A stretch of 14,240 bases of DNA, from assembly GCA_946482615.1 (NCBI GenBank), contig CAMLSF010000098.1, positions 1 through 14,240 of the forward strand, read 5' to 3'. The notes under the pieces were generated by a model, which did not search any database, was not told where the DNA came from, and worked only from the letters and a program-made list of their open reading frames with translations. Positions 6,855 to 14,240 of this stretch are shown in pieces. The stretch's first letter is position 1. The number at the start of each line of letters is the position of its first letter. This DNA comes from an uncultured Chromatiaceae bacterium (GTDB taxonomy: Bacteria; Pseudomonadota; Gammaproteobacteria; Enterobacterales; Alteromonadaceae). A program made the translations under genes and the position numbers.

Positions 6855-7022
6855 TTATAATGAAGGTTTATCCAGACGTAATTTTTCGTTTTTTTCCAGC
6901 TGCACTAATTTGCCCTGATGAAACACCAGTTCAATAGAACCAAACTCAACCCGGCCCACCAGTTTTTCCAGTTTATCCAGCAGTTGGTTCAGTAAATCTG
7001 CAGACACTTCTTTTGCCGCCAT
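6855..7022 (-). CDS. oscA: OscA-like DUF2292 (YezD family) small sulfur-starvation protein
   Basis: A 55-residue protein. Its core LEKLVGRVEFGSIELVFHQG (19-38) followed by KLVQLEKNEKLRL matches the DUF2292/YezD family pattern (…I..GSVEI..HDGKI.QIEK.EK.R). OscA of Pseudomonas belongs to this family, sits beside sulfate-transport genes and is needed for using organosulfur sources during sulfur limitation; its biochemical role is unknown. I chose ATG 7022 because a perfect AAGGAG lies 7 nt upstream (7035-7030); the longer form from 7043 would place this site inside the coding region. It precedes cysA on the same strand with a 261-bp gap. The family call is confident; the symbol rests on the cysA context. 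Confidence 0.8.
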   Translation of the reverse strand: MAAKEVSADLLNQLLDKLEKLVGRVEFGSIELVFHQGKLVQLEKNEKLRLDKPSL

Positions 7023-7076
7023 TTCTGTTCTCCTTAAGGACATCTATATGTCTTTAAGCATTAAAGCAGAGCCAAC

Positions 7077-7105
7077 TAATAACTTAAAATACTTTAAAGC
7101 ACCAA
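7077..7105 (-). promoter_or_regulatory. Candidate promoter of the oscA-like gene
   Basis: On the minus strand -35 TTGGTG (7105-7100), a 17-nt spacer and -10 TTATTA (7082-7077) lie in the A/T-rich gap 7044-7141. That gap is much more A/T-rich than its surroundings. A CysB-type activator would be expected for such a gene, but I cannot identify its site. Confidence 0.4.
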
Positions 7106-7141
7106 GGTTATACGAAAAAGAAATATACGAAAGAGTAAATA

Positions 7142-7197
7142 AAAATGGGATCAGAACACATTAGTTATGCGTAACTAATGTGTTCTGATCCCATTTT
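7142..7197. repeat. Perfect 26-bp inverted repeat with 4-nt loop after rraB
   Basis: Arms 7142-7167 and 7172-7197 are exactly complementary (26 of 26), with loop TGCG. The arms begin AAAATGGGATCAGAACACA. It starts 9 bp beyond the rraB stop and, on the minus strand, is followed by TTTTTATTT, so it can act as the rraB terminator. The GGGATCAGA-type palindrome resembles hairpins tied to IS200-like/REP-associated (Y1) transposases in gammaproteobacteria; that link is recalled, not tested. Confidence 0.9.
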
Positions 7198-7206
7198 CAG
7201 CAGTCG

Positions 7207-7599
7207 TTAGTGACGTGGAGATTCGTCGTCTTCGTCATCCTCAAAGTCGCCGTCTTCGTCTTCACCACCTTCAAAATAGGTGCCCCAGCCGTCGTATTCA
7301 ACTCCAAACTTTTGCGCTAAGGCTTCCAGTTTGATGGCGTCTGCGGTGATGCTGGCGCCGTCCAGCGATTGTTCACGAATAGCGTCAAAAACCCAGGCTG
7401 TGCCGCCTTCTTCAAATTCAACTTCTTCGGCGTCTGTCACTTCGTAACCTAATTTAAAGACTTCCACAGCCAGTTTTTCTAAGCGGGCAAAATCTTCATG
7501 GTAAAAATGGTGTTCGATGGTGTATTCCGCATCCGGATCGCTGCCATCTTCCATCAGTGCAGCTATAGTTTCTTCAGTAAATTCTTGCCAGTTTTCCAT
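7207..7599 (-). CDS. rraB: Regulator of ribonuclease E activity RraB
   Basis: A 130-residue acidic cytosolic protein. It matches E. coli RraB (138 residues) in EDGSDPDAEYTIEHHFY, VFKLGYEVTDAEEVE and FGVEYDGWGTYFE, and in the Asp/Glu-rich tail (GEDEDGDFEDDEDDES) ending RH. RraB binds RNase E through its C-terminal scaffold region and changes which mRNAs the degradosome cuts. The start ATG 7599 lies 4 nt after the plsC stop, and its GGGG ribosome site overlaps that stop, so translation is probably coupled to plsC. A perfect 26-bp palindrome with a T-run follows the gene. No internal promoter is obvious. Confidence 0.95.
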   Translation of the reverse strand: MENWQEFTEETIAALMEDGSDPDAEYTIEHHFYHEDFARLEKLAVEVFKLGYEVTDAEEVEFEEGGTAWVFDAIREQSLDGASITADAIKLEALAQKFGVEYDGWGTYFEGGEDEDGDFEDDEDDESPRH

Positions 7600-7603
7600 G
7601 ATA

Positions 7604-8341
7604 TTACCCCGTGACAGTCAATGAGTCGGCAGTGTAGTCGGTTGCCACTTCGCTATCAAGCTGCTTAATTTTATCTGCCATTTGTTGCCGTACTGTTTCA
7701 GCCAGTTCGCGGGCCGGAGTTCCTTCAGGTTGGATAGGCGGCATAATTTCAATAATGACTCTGCCGTTGTTCCATTTGTTTAAACTCACTTTGGTGGTGC
7801 TGCTCATACAGATAGGCACCAGCGGCACTTTGGCCTGATGGGCAATATGAAAAGCGCCGGTTTTAAAAGGCAATAAACCACGGCCATAACTGCGGGTGCC
7901 TTCAGGGAAAACCCAGACTGATACCTTATCCTGCACTATACGATCCACTGCGCCCTGCATAGTGCCTACAGCTTTAGATTTGTTGGCTCTGTCGATCAGG
8001 ATATTGCCGCTGAGCCAATACAGCTGACCAAAAAACGGGATCCATTTCAGGCTTTTTTTACCTATGGTGACAGTGCCAGGTAACAAGGCTTTGCTGATAG
8101 TGAATAAATCGTAGTTATTCTGATGGTTGGCTAAAAACACACAAGGCATAGCAGCTGTGACTTCAGGCGCCTGGCGTACTTCCACTTTTAAACCAAAGAT
8201 CCAGGCCGCCCAGCCATACCAGCTGGAAAATAACGCTACGTTCGGGACATAAAAAGGACGAACCAGACAGATCAGCAAACCCACTAAGGCACTGAATACA
8301 ATAAAAATGGCGACCAGCACCAGACGTATAATGGCTAACAC
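7604..8341 (-). CDS. plsC: 1-acyl-sn-glycerol-3-phosphate acyltransferase PlsC
   Basis: A 245-residue inner-membrane enzyme that adds the second acyl chain to lysophosphatidate, giving phosphatidate for phospholipid synthesis. An N-terminal hydrophobic helix (about 3-27) is followed by the acyltransferase HX4D motif NHQNNYD (H73, D78), the TVTIGKKSLKWIPFFGQLYWLSG block and FPEGTRS (145-151, E147-R150), then the VPLVPIC motif. The match to E. coli PlsC is strong, and plsC also neighbours parC there. The start is GTG at 8341; no nearby ATG fits. It directly follows a hairpin and six Ts, and the AGGGG ribosome site lies in the hairpin's 3' arm, so expression may be structure-limited. A TATACT -10-like box (8378-8373) lies upstream without a good -35. 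rraB follows 4 nt downstream. Confidence 0.95.
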   Translation of the reverse strand: MLAIIRLVLVAIFIVFSALVGLLICLVRPFYVPNVALFSSWYGWAAWIFGLKVEVRQAPEVTAAMPCVFLANHQNNYDLFTISKALLPGTVTIGKKSLKWIPFFGQLYWLSGNILIDRANKSKAVGTMQGAVDRIVQDKVSVWVFPEGTRSYGRGLLPFKTGAFHIAHQAKVPLVPICMSSTTKVSLNKWNNGRVIIEIMPPIQPEGTPARELAETVRQQMADKIKQLDSEVATDYTADSLTVTG

Positions 8342-8370
8342 AAAAAAGGCCCCTGTAGTTTACAAGGGCC
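8342..8370 (-). terminator. Hairpin plus six Ts abutting the plsC start
   Basis: On the minus strand GGCCC/GGGCC and an inner TGTA/TACA stem (one mismatch between) form a hairpin across 8370-8348, followed by TTTTTT (8347-8342) and then immediately the GTG start of plsC. By form it is an intrinsic terminator for readthrough from parC. It also hides the plsC ribosome site, so it may act as an attenuator or translation brake. Confidence 0.65.
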
Positions 8371-8413
8371 AGAGTATAACGGTTTGGCAGCTTTTGTCTG
8401 GTTTGATCTGTTT

Positions 8414-8518
8414 CCCCGTCGTGCCTGACGCTGCAGCTTTGTTGACTGCGCCATCCCGCCCCGGTCACATAGTGAACTATACTCCCGGGGTCGTGCTGAC
8501 TTGTCGCCTCGCTGCAGC
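8414..8518 (+). repeat. Second long copy of the dispersed structured repeat
   Basis: Aligns along its length with the complement of 6707-6823: CCCCGTCGTGCCTGACGCTGC, GTTGAC, a central hairpin, then TTGTCGCCTCGCTGC. Central arms 8459-8472 and 8477-8490 are again 14 nt with a 4-nt loop (TGAA), pairing as 6 bp, a 4x4 internal loop and 4 bp. Shared letters include TCACATAG before and CTAT after the loop. It occupies most of the parC-plsC gap. Confidence 0.75.
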
Positions 8519-8520
8519 AC

Positions 8521-8545
8521 AAGGGCGCGGATAAACCCCGCCCTT
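8521..8545 (-). other. G/C-rich hairpin downstream of parC
   Basis: On the minus strand AAGGGCGGGG and CCGCGCCCTT form a 7-bp stem, one mismatch, 2 bp and a 5-nt loop, 18 nt after the parC stop. No U-run follows, so it is a weak or Rho-assisted terminator at best; it abuts the repeat copy. Confidence 0.45.
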
Positions 8546-8563
8546 ACAATTTTACGCAAGAGG

Positions 8564-10834
8564 CTATTCTGTGGTATCACCTGCCACTTCACCTGTAAGC
8601 AGCTCGTCAATCCGCTGCAAACCGCGGGGTAACTTGTTGCCACGACGGCCACGTTCACCTATGTAATGGGCTAAATCATCCACCTTAATGGTCATTTTGC
8701 GTTTACCCGCTACTAAGGTCACGGCTGTGGCAGCTGGCACTACGGTTAAGAGTTTCAGATACTCTTCACGGCTGGCGGCGCGGGCTGATGGAATAGACAA
8801 TATCTTATTGCCTTTGCCTTTGCTCAGCTGCGGTAAATCGGCTACAGGGAACACCAGCATCCGGCCTTCTGTGCTTATCGCCACCACTAAATCTGTTTCC
8901 GGATTTTTAATAGGCACAGGCGGCAATACTTTAGCGCCTGTTGGCAAGCTTAATACCGCTTTACCTGCTTTATTACGGCTGACTAAATCAGCAAAAGTAC
9001 CAACAAAACCATAACCAGCATCACTGGCCAACAATAACTTCTGACTGTCTTCCGCCATCAGTACATGTTCAAAGGTCTCCCCTGCCACTAAAGTAAAGCG
9101 GCCGGTCAGCGGCTCACCCTGACCACGGGCTGAAGGTAAATCATGGGCTTCAGCGGCAAAAGCACGACCTGATGAATCGATAAAGGCAGCATACCTGTTA
9201 CTGCGGCCCATAGCGGCTGCTTTAAAGCCGTCCCCTGCTTTGTATTGCAGGCTGTTGCCGTCGACATCATGGCCTTTGGCGCAGCGCACCCAGCCTTTTT
9301 CTGACAAGACTACTGTGACAGCTTCGCTTGGCAGTAATTCTTTTTCGCTTAAGGCTTTGGCTTCTTCGCGCTGTACTATTGGGCTTCTGCGGTTATCGCC
9401 ATATTTTTCTGCATCCGAGAGCAGCTCTTCACGAATAAGTTTGGTCAGCTTTTTCTCTGAACCTAAAATGCCTTCTAAATAGTCACGTTCTTTTTCCAGC
9501 TCGGCCTGTTCGCCGCGGATTTTCATCTCTTCAAGCTTGGCTAAATGACGTAACTTTAATTCCAGTATGGCTTCGGCCTGACGTTCAGAAATGCCAAAGT
9601 GCGACATCAACACAGGTTTAGGCTGATCGTTTTCACGGATGATTTTGATCACTTCATCAATATTGAGGAAGGCGATCAACAAACCTTCTAAAACATGTAA
9701 CCTGTCCAGCACTTTATCTAAACGGAATTGCAGGCGACGACGCACTGTATCGCGGCGGAATACCAGCCATTCCGACAAGACTTCCAACAGGTTTTTCACC
9801 CTGGGTCTCTGGTCCAGCCCCAGAATGTTTAAATTCACGCGATAGCTTTTTTCCAGATCCGTGGTGGCAAATAAATGCGCCATCAGCTGTTCTACGTCTA
9901 TGCGGTTAGAACGCGGTACTATCACAATACGGGTTGGGTTTTCATGATCCGATTCATCACGCAAGTCACTGACCATAGGCAGTTTTTTCGCGTTCATCTG
10001 AGCCGCTATCTGCTCCAGCACTTTAGCGCCCGAGGTTTGATGCGGTAAAGCTGTGATAATAATGTCGCCATCTTCCAGCTGATACAAAGCACGCATTTTG
10101 ATGCTGCCACGGCCTGTTTCATACATGGCCTGCAGTTCGTGCGCCGGGCTGATAATTTCAGCGTCGGTTGGATAATCCGGCCCCTGAATATACTGCATCA
10201 AATCAGGCACTGTCGCCTGGGGGTTATCCAGCAAATAGGCGGTGGCATTGGCCACTTCGCGGGCGTTATGCGGCGGAATATCTGTCGCCATACCCACAGC
10301 TATGCCAGTCACACCATTAAGCAGAATATGAGGTAAACGCGAAGGCAAAGTGCGGGGTTCTTCCATAGTGCCGTCAAAGTTGGGCACCCAATCCACAGTA
10401 CCCTGCCCCAGCTCGTTCAGTAATACCTCACTGAAACGGGACAACTTGGCTTCGGTATAACGCATCGCAGCAAAAGACTTTGGATCGTCCGGCGCACCCC
10501 AGTTACCCTGGCCATCCACCAGTGGATAGCGGTAAGAAAAGGGCTGCGCCATCAACACCATAGCTTCGTAACAGGCACTGTCACCATGAGGGTGAAACTT
10601 ACCTAACACGTCACCGACAGTACGGGCCGACTTTTTATACTTCGCCAGATGAGATAAACCCAGCTCCGACATCGCATAAATAATACGGCGTTGCACTGGT
10701 TTTAAACCGTCGCCAATAAAAGGCAAAGCCCGGTCCATAATGACGTACATCGAATAGTTCAGGTAGGCTTCTTCAGTGAAGCGACGCAGCGGCAGCTGCT
10801 CTGTCCCTTCATTGGATATCATAATATCTGTCAT
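8564..10834 (-). CDS. parC: DNA topoisomerase IV subunit A (ParC)
   Basis: A 756-residue type IIA topoisomerase subunit (E. coli ParC is 752) that cuts and rejoins DNA and, with ParE, separates linked daughter chromosomes. The winged-helix region has [10 protein letters not shown], then [12 protein letters not shown], with S86 and E90 equivalent to the quinolone-target residues S80 and E84 of E. coli; both are wild type. The catalytic tyrosine is Y126 in [18 protein letters not shown], the [10 protein letters not shown] and [15 protein letters not shown] blocks and the C-terminal beta-propeller repeats ([29 protein letters not shown]) all follow. ATG 10834 gives [13 protein letters not shown] at 10822 is an alternative, and neither has a good ribosome site. 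The gene lies 20 bp after the TPR gene and is probably cotranscribed with it and parE. Confidence 0.97.
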   Translation of the reverse strand: MTDIMISNEGTEQLPLRRFTEEAYLNYSMYVIMDRALPFIGDGLKPVQRRIIYAMSELGLSHLAKYKKSARTVGDVLGKFHPHGDSACYEAMVLMAQPFSYRYPLVDGQGNWGAPDDPKSFAAMRYTEAKLSRFSEVLLNELGQGTVDWVPNFDGTMEEPRTLPSRLPHILLNGVTGIAVGMATDIPPHNAREVANATAYLLDNPQATVPDLMQYIQGPDYPTDAEIISPAHELQAMYETGRGSIKMRALYQLEDGDIIITALPHQTSGAKVLEQIAAQMNAKKLPMVSDLRDESDHENPTRIVIVPRSNRIDVEQLMAHLFATTDLEKSYRVNLNILGLDQRPRVKNLLEVLSEWLVFRRDTVRRRLQFRLDKVLDRLHVLEGLLIAFLNIDEVIKIIRENDQPKPVLMSHFGISERQAEAILELKLRHLAKLEEMKIRGEQAELEKERDYLEGILGSEKKLTKLIREELLSDAEKYGDNRRSPIVQREEAKALSEKELLPSEAVTVVLSEKGWVRCAKGHDVDGNSLQYKAGDGFKAAAMGRSNRYAAFIDSSGRAFAAEAHDLPSARGQGEPLTGRFTLVAGETFEHVLMAEDSQKLLLASDAGYGFVGTFADLVSRNKAGKAVLSLPTGAKVLPPVPIKNPETDLVVAISTEGRMLVFPVADLPQLSKGKGNKILSIPSARAASREEYLKLLTVVPAATAVTLVAGKRKMTIKVDDLAHYIGERGRRGNKLPRGLQRIDELLTGEVAGDTTE

Positions 10835-10854
10835 AGTTAGCTTATAGCCTGTTT

Positions 10855-12282
10855 CTAGTGTGTTTTCTCAAGTGACTTTTCCTGCAATTGTGCCTGCATC
10901 TGAGCCTGACGGCGCGCCAGTTGCCACAACAACAGTACCAGCAGAATTAAACTGGTGCAGCCAAAGAGCCCAATCCATAACCATTGGTTTTGTCTTTTGC
11001 GCTCTGCTTCCTGCAGGCGCAGAGCCTGCAACTCATTGTCTTTGGCCAAAAGTTCATTTTGAGCCTGTTGGCGTTCTGCATCAAAACCTAAACGCAGCCT
11101 TTCCACCGACAGCTCATGTTCTTTATTGCGTAATTTGTGATAGCCCTTAAAAAACTGGTCCAGATGTTCATAGGCTTTTTGATAGCGGCCTGAATCAGCT
11201 TCCAGCTTGGCTTTTAAATTCAGGATCCATAACTGGCTGGACTGATTGGAACTGTTGTCTTCCTGGCTTAAACTTTGCTCCGCCTGAGCTAATTCCTGAC
11301 TGGCCAGCGAAATTTGTCCCAGCTCGCGGTAAATCAGTGCTTTTTCATAATGATGCATGGAGTTTTGATAGGTTGATTGCAAACCCGGCAAATACTGTTC
11401 AGCTTTTTCGATATAAGCCAGAGCAGCGTCCAGCTTTTTATTGTCTTTGCTGGTGGAGGCCAGGCCCAGATAGGCAAAATACAAATTGGCCTGATCCTGT
11501 TGCGCCATCGCCAGTTGCAGCAGTTGATCGTAACGTTGCATGGCTTTATCGTACTGTTCCAGGTAGCTGTAACTCCTGGCTAAATTAAACAGCACATCCA
11601 TTTTATCTTTTTGCCAGCCTAAAGCATCGTATCCTTCGATGGCTTTTTCCATAAAGTCTATGGCTTCTTTGTCAAAACCAAGACCTACATACAACAGCCC
11701 TAATTCAGCATTGACATAAGCCAGAATTTCCTGGTCCTTCAGCAGCACAGCTCTGTCGTAACTGCTTTTGAGCAGCATCAAAGCTTCCTGAAACTTATCC
11801 TGAATACTGTAAATAGCAGAGATGTTAATATCGGCTTCGATATGCAGTTTTTCGGCTTTTAACTCTGCCGCCAAAGCAGAGGCTTGCTGGTAATAATGCA
11901 GAGCCTGCTGATACTGGCTTTGCATCTCCAGCGCAAAACCTAAATTGTTCCAGAAATCTATAGTGACTAAATCACGGCGCTCCCCGAGCAAGGCCAGTCC
12001 CCGCTCCGCCACTTCCTGCTGTTGCTGATGCTTGCCTAAACTTTCATACACATCAGAGAGTTGCAATAAATACTGCACCTGTAACTCAACAGGCCAATCG
12101 CCATAAGCCGCCTGTTGTTGTTCTAACAGCTGCAGCATTTGTTCAGGCTGCTGAGCTTTTTGTTGTTTAACCTGTACCAGCCAGTCCGGCAAAACAGTAT
12201 CCTTTGCCTGCAGCGGAGCCGCCAGACAAACACAGAGGCTTAACAGAGTTCCCCATGATCTGAGGTATTGTAGTTGTTTCAT
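10855..12282 (-). CDS. TPR protein with signal peptide and C-terminal membrane anchor, no output domain
   Basis: A 475-residue protein not assigned to a named gene. Residues 1-26 are a signal peptide (hydrophobic core [11 protein letters not shown], likely cut after LQA). About 45-380 is a run of helical TPR repeats, for example [38 protein letters not shown] and [15 protein letters not shown]. About 385-430 is a charged coiled coil ([20 protein letters not shown]), then a membrane helix at ~434-456 and a 19-residue cytoplasmic tail. This is exactly the sensory half of TPR-containing histidine kinases and diguanylate cyclases, in which the coiled coil and helix lead to a kinase or GGDEF domain; here the protein stops. 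ATG 12282 has AAGGA at good spacing. It sits 29 bp after parE and 20 bp before parC, so it is likely cotranscribed. The periplasmic TPR could bind a partner protein or peptidoglycan enzyme; that is conjecture. Confidence 0.85.
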   Translation of the reverse strand: MKQLQYLRSWGTLLSLCVCLAAPLQAKDTVLPDWLVQVKQQKAQQPEQMLQLLEQQQAAYGDWPVELQVQYLLQLSDVYESLGKHQQQQEVAERGLALLGERRDLVTIDFWNNLGFALEMQSQYQQALHYYQQASALAAELKAEKLHIEADINISAIYSIQDKFQEALMLLKSSYDRAVLLKDQEILAYVNAELGLLYVGLGFDKEAIDFMEKAIEGYDALGWQKDKMDVLFNLARSYSYLEQYDKAMQRYDQLLQLAMAQQDQANLYFAYLGLASTSKDNKKLDAALAYIEKAEQYLPGLQSTYQNSMHHYEKALIYRELGQISLASQELAQAEQSLSQEDNSSNQSSQLWILNLKAKLEADSGRYQKAYEHLDQFFKGYHKLRNKEHELSVERLRLGFDAERQQAQNELLAKDNELQALRLQEAERKRQNQWLWIGLFGCTSLILLVLLLWQLARRQAQMQAQLQEKSLEKTH

Positions 12283-12311
12283 CTGTAATCCTTCAGGGCA
12301 CAGGTAAAAAG

Positions 12312-14207
12312 CTATACAGCCACTACAGCGCGGTCGCCTTTCATCTCCAGCCAGTCTTTCCGGTCTGTTGCGCGCTTTTTCGCCAGCAACATATCCATCA
12401 TTTCCATGGTTTGAACCACATCATCTATGGTCAGCTGTACCAGACGTCTGGTGTTTGGATCTATCGTAGTTTCGCGCAGCTGCATCGGGTTCATTTCACC
12501 CAAACCTTTAAAACGTTGCACGTTGATTTTGCTACGTTTTTTCTCAGCCTCCAAGCGGTCGAGAATACCTTTTTTCTCGTCTTCATCCAGCGCGTAAAAT
12601 ACTTCTTTACCGCAGTCAATCCGGTACAAAGGCGGCATAGCAACATAAATATGACCGGCTTCGACCAGCGGCCGGAAATGACGCATAAACAAAGCACATA
12701 ATAAGGTCGCGATGTGTAAACCGTCCGAGTCGGCGTCGGCCAGGATACAAATTTTGCCGTAGCGCAGCTGGCTTAAATCAGCCGAGTTCGGATCCATACC
12801 TATAGCGACAGAAATATCATGCACTTCCTGTGAACCGAGAATTTGTTCAGATTCCACTTCCCAGGTATTGAGAATTTTACCGCGCAGTGGCATCACAGCC
12901 TGAAACTCCCGATCCCGCGCCTGTTTGGCTGAACCGCCGGCTGAGTCCCCTTCGACAAAAAACAGTTCGGTGCGGTTTAAATCCTGTGATGAACAGTCCG
13001 ATAACTTGCCCGGTAATGCAGGACCAGCCGTGACTTTTTTGCGGATGATTTTTTTCGCAGCACGCAAACGTTTTTGCGCATTGTTGATACAAAACTCAGC
13101 CAGCTGTTCCGCAATATCAGTGTGTTCGTTCAGCCATAAGCTAAAAGCGTCTTTGACCACACCGCTGATAAAAGCCACGGCCTGACGGGACGACAATTTC
13201 TCTTTGGTCTGACCGGCAAACTGAGGCTCCTGCATTTTTAATGACAGTATGTAACTACAACGGTCCCAGACATCTTCCGGGGTGAGCTTAATACCGCGGG
13301 GCAATAAATTACGGAATTCACAAAAATCACGTAAGGCTTCTAACAAACCCTGACGTAAACCGTTGACATGGGTACCGCCCTGAGCCGTCGGAATTAAGTT
13401 GACGTAACTTTCAGTGATCAGTTCGCCCCCTTCCGGTAACCAGAGCACGGCCCATTCCACAGCTTCATGGCTGGAGCTTAAGCTGCCAACAAAAGGCTGC
13501 TCAGGCAAAGCGACCATATCTTTGACTGCATCCATTAAATAATCACGGATACCAGCCTGATAACACCATTGATAACTCTGATTATTCACCTTGTCGTCAA
13601 ATTTGATGGTCAGGCCAGGGCACAATACAGCCTTAGCTTTGAGCACATGCAGCATACGGCTGACAGAAAACTTAGGTGAATCAAAATAATCAGGCGCTGG
13701 CCAGAAGCGCACTCTTGTACCTGTATTACGTTTGCCGACAGTGCCGGTAATAGCCAACTCACTGACTTTATTGCCATGCTCAAAAGCTATTTCATAGACA
13801 TTGCCATCACGGCGCACCGCCACATCCACCCGGCTCGACAAGGCGTTGACCACAGAAATACCTACGCCGTGTAAACCACCGGAGAACTGATAGTTTTTAT
13901 TGGAAAATTTACCACCGGCGTGCAGACGGCAGAGGATCAGTTCGACACCGGACACCCCTTCTTCAGGGTGAATATCCACCGGCATACCACGGCCATTGTC
14001 TATGACTTCCAGCGACTGGTCTTCGTGCAAAATCACATGCACTAAATCGGCATGGCCAGCCAAAGCTTCATCGACGCTGTTATCTATCACTTCCTGCCCT
14101 AAGTGGTTAGGACGGGTGGTATCGGTATACATACCAGGACGGCGCTGCACTGGCTCAAGGCCGGTCAGCACCTCAATGGAATCGGCGTTGTATTGCTGGT
14201 CTGTCAT
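12312..14207 (-). CDS. parE: DNA topoisomerase IV subunit B (ParE)
   Basis: A 631-residue ATPase subunit of topoisomerase IV (E. coli ParE is 630). The GHKL ATP site shows EVIDNSVDEALAG (E39, N43), VIDNGRGMP (D70) and GGLHGVGIS at 110-118. QGGTHVNGLR and a PQFAGQTKEKLSSRQ block (transducer domain, with the QTK loop lysine) follow, then the TOPRIM motifs FVEGDSAGGSAKQARDR and DADSDG. The C-terminal QRFKGLGEMNPMQLRETT is typical. The PLRGKILNTWEV and LGSQEVHD region linked to quinolone resistance looks wild type. I chose ATG 14207 (MTDQQYNADS) because it aligns with E. coli MTQTYNADA; a GTG at 14234 would add nine unrelated residues. The promoter lies mostly outside the window. It is the first visible gene of the parE-TPR-parC group. 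Confidence 0.97.
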   Translation of the reverse strand: MTDQQYNADSIEVLTGLEPVQRRPGMYTDTTRPNHLGQEVIDNSVDEALAGHADLVHVILHEDQSLEVIDNGRGMPVDIHPEEGVSGVELILCRLHAGGKFSNKNYQFSGGLHGVGISVVNALSSRVDVAVRRDGNVYEIAFEHGNKVSELAITGTVGKRNTGTRVRFWPAPDYFDSPKFSVSRMLHVLKAKAVLCPGLTIKFDDKVNNQSYQWCYQAGIRDYLMDAVKDMVALPEQPFVGSLSSSHEAVEWAVLWLPEGGELITESYVNLIPTAQGGTHVNGLRQGLLEALRDFCEFRNLLPRGIKLTPEDVWDRCSYILSLKMQEPQFAGQTKEKLSSRQAVAFISGVVKDAFSLWLNEHTDIAEQLAEFCINNAQKRLRAAKKIIRKKVTAGPALPGKLSDCSSQDLNRTELFFVEGDSAGGSAKQARDREFQAVMPLRGKILNTWEVESEQILGSQEVHDISVAIGMDPNSADLSQLRYGKICILADADSDGLHIATLLCALFMRHFRPLVEAGHIYVAMPPLYRIDCGKEVFYALDEDEKKGILDRLEAEKKRSKINVQRFKGLGEMNPMQLRETTIDPNTRRLVQLTIDDVVQTMEMMDMLLAKKRATDRKDWLEMKGDRAVVAV

Positions 14208-14240
14208 AAGGCAAACATCACTTCTCTGAATCACTCGTTT

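Noticed and set aside
7023..7043. Seven-residue N-terminal extension of the oscA-like protein
   Set aside because: Its codons contain the perfect AAGGAG ribosome site for the ATG at 7022, so the shorter form is the natural start.
8720..13190. Many open plus-strand frames opposite parC, the TPR gene and parE
   Set aside because: Their low-complexity Ser/Arg/Thr-rich translations are typical of the complement of highly expressed codons, without ribosome sites or family motifs.
14208..14234. GTG-started extension of ParE by nine residues
   Set aside because: The extra residues (IQRSDVCL) do not match ParE N-termini, while MTDQQYNADS at 14207 aligns with E. coli ParE.

Overview
The window looks like chromosomal DNA of a gammaproteobacterium. 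ParE, ParC, PlsC and RraB read as close relatives of the E. coli proteins, and the flavour is of an Alteromonadales/Chromatiales-type genome such as Rheinheimera or a relative. That genus-level guess is from memory of similar proteins, not from a search. Almost every intact gene is on the minus strand; only one intact gene (4747-5532) and the broken hipA relic at the left edge are on the plus strand.

Layout, left to right. Positions 1-834 hold a dead toxin gene: the N-terminal part of a HipA-type kinase fused in frame to the last ~50 codons of an IS transposase, followed by what looks like the IS right end. At 882-1835 is an intact D-2-hydroxyacid dehydrogenase. Positions 1912-2913 are a decayed locus: a double-cupin protein gene with a one-base frameshift, whose 3' end runs into a leftover C-terminal scrap apparently from a polysaccharide deacetylase. 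At 3003-4292 is a glutamate/dicarboxylate-type cation symporter with a good promoter. The 442-bp gap 4305-4746 contains that divergent promoter, a plus-strand promoter-like sequence, a stretch of about 194 nt that starts at a hairpin and ends in a strong intrinsic terminator (candidate small RNA or leader), and a hairpin that buries the ribosome binding site of the next gene. At 4747-5532 is an isocitrate lyase/PEP mutase superfamily enzyme. It meets cysA (5529-6593, sulfate/thiosulfate ABC transporter ATPase) tail to tail with a 4-bp overlap. Upstream of cysA are a dispersed repeat and then an oscA-like DUF2292 gene (6855-7022), a family known from sulfur-starvation loci. The sulfate-binding protein and permease genes usually found beside cysA are not here.

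The right half is housekeeping: parE (12312-14207), a membrane-anchored TPR protein (10855-12282), parC (8564-10834), plsC (7604-8341) and rraB (7207-7599), all read leftwards. parE, the TPR gene and parC are 20-30 bp apart and look like one operon. plsC and rraB are 4 bp apart and separated from parC by a gap with a repeat copy and a hairpin-plus-T-run. Together they make topoisomerase IV (chromosome decatenation), a phospholipid acyltransferase and an RNase E regulator.

Three intergenic gaps carry copies of one structured repeat (2945-2999, 6707-6823, 8414-8518). The two long copies share a central stem with 14-nt arms and a 4-nt loop, with a compensatory pair change between them, and the ends are imperfect inverted repeats. 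A separate perfect 26-bp palindrome follows rraB. I found no tRNA, rRNA or CRISPR array. The most interesting items are the structured repeat family, the candidate small RNA at 4474-4667, the output-less TPR receptor inside the topoisomerase IV operon, and the hairpins over the start regions of two genes.
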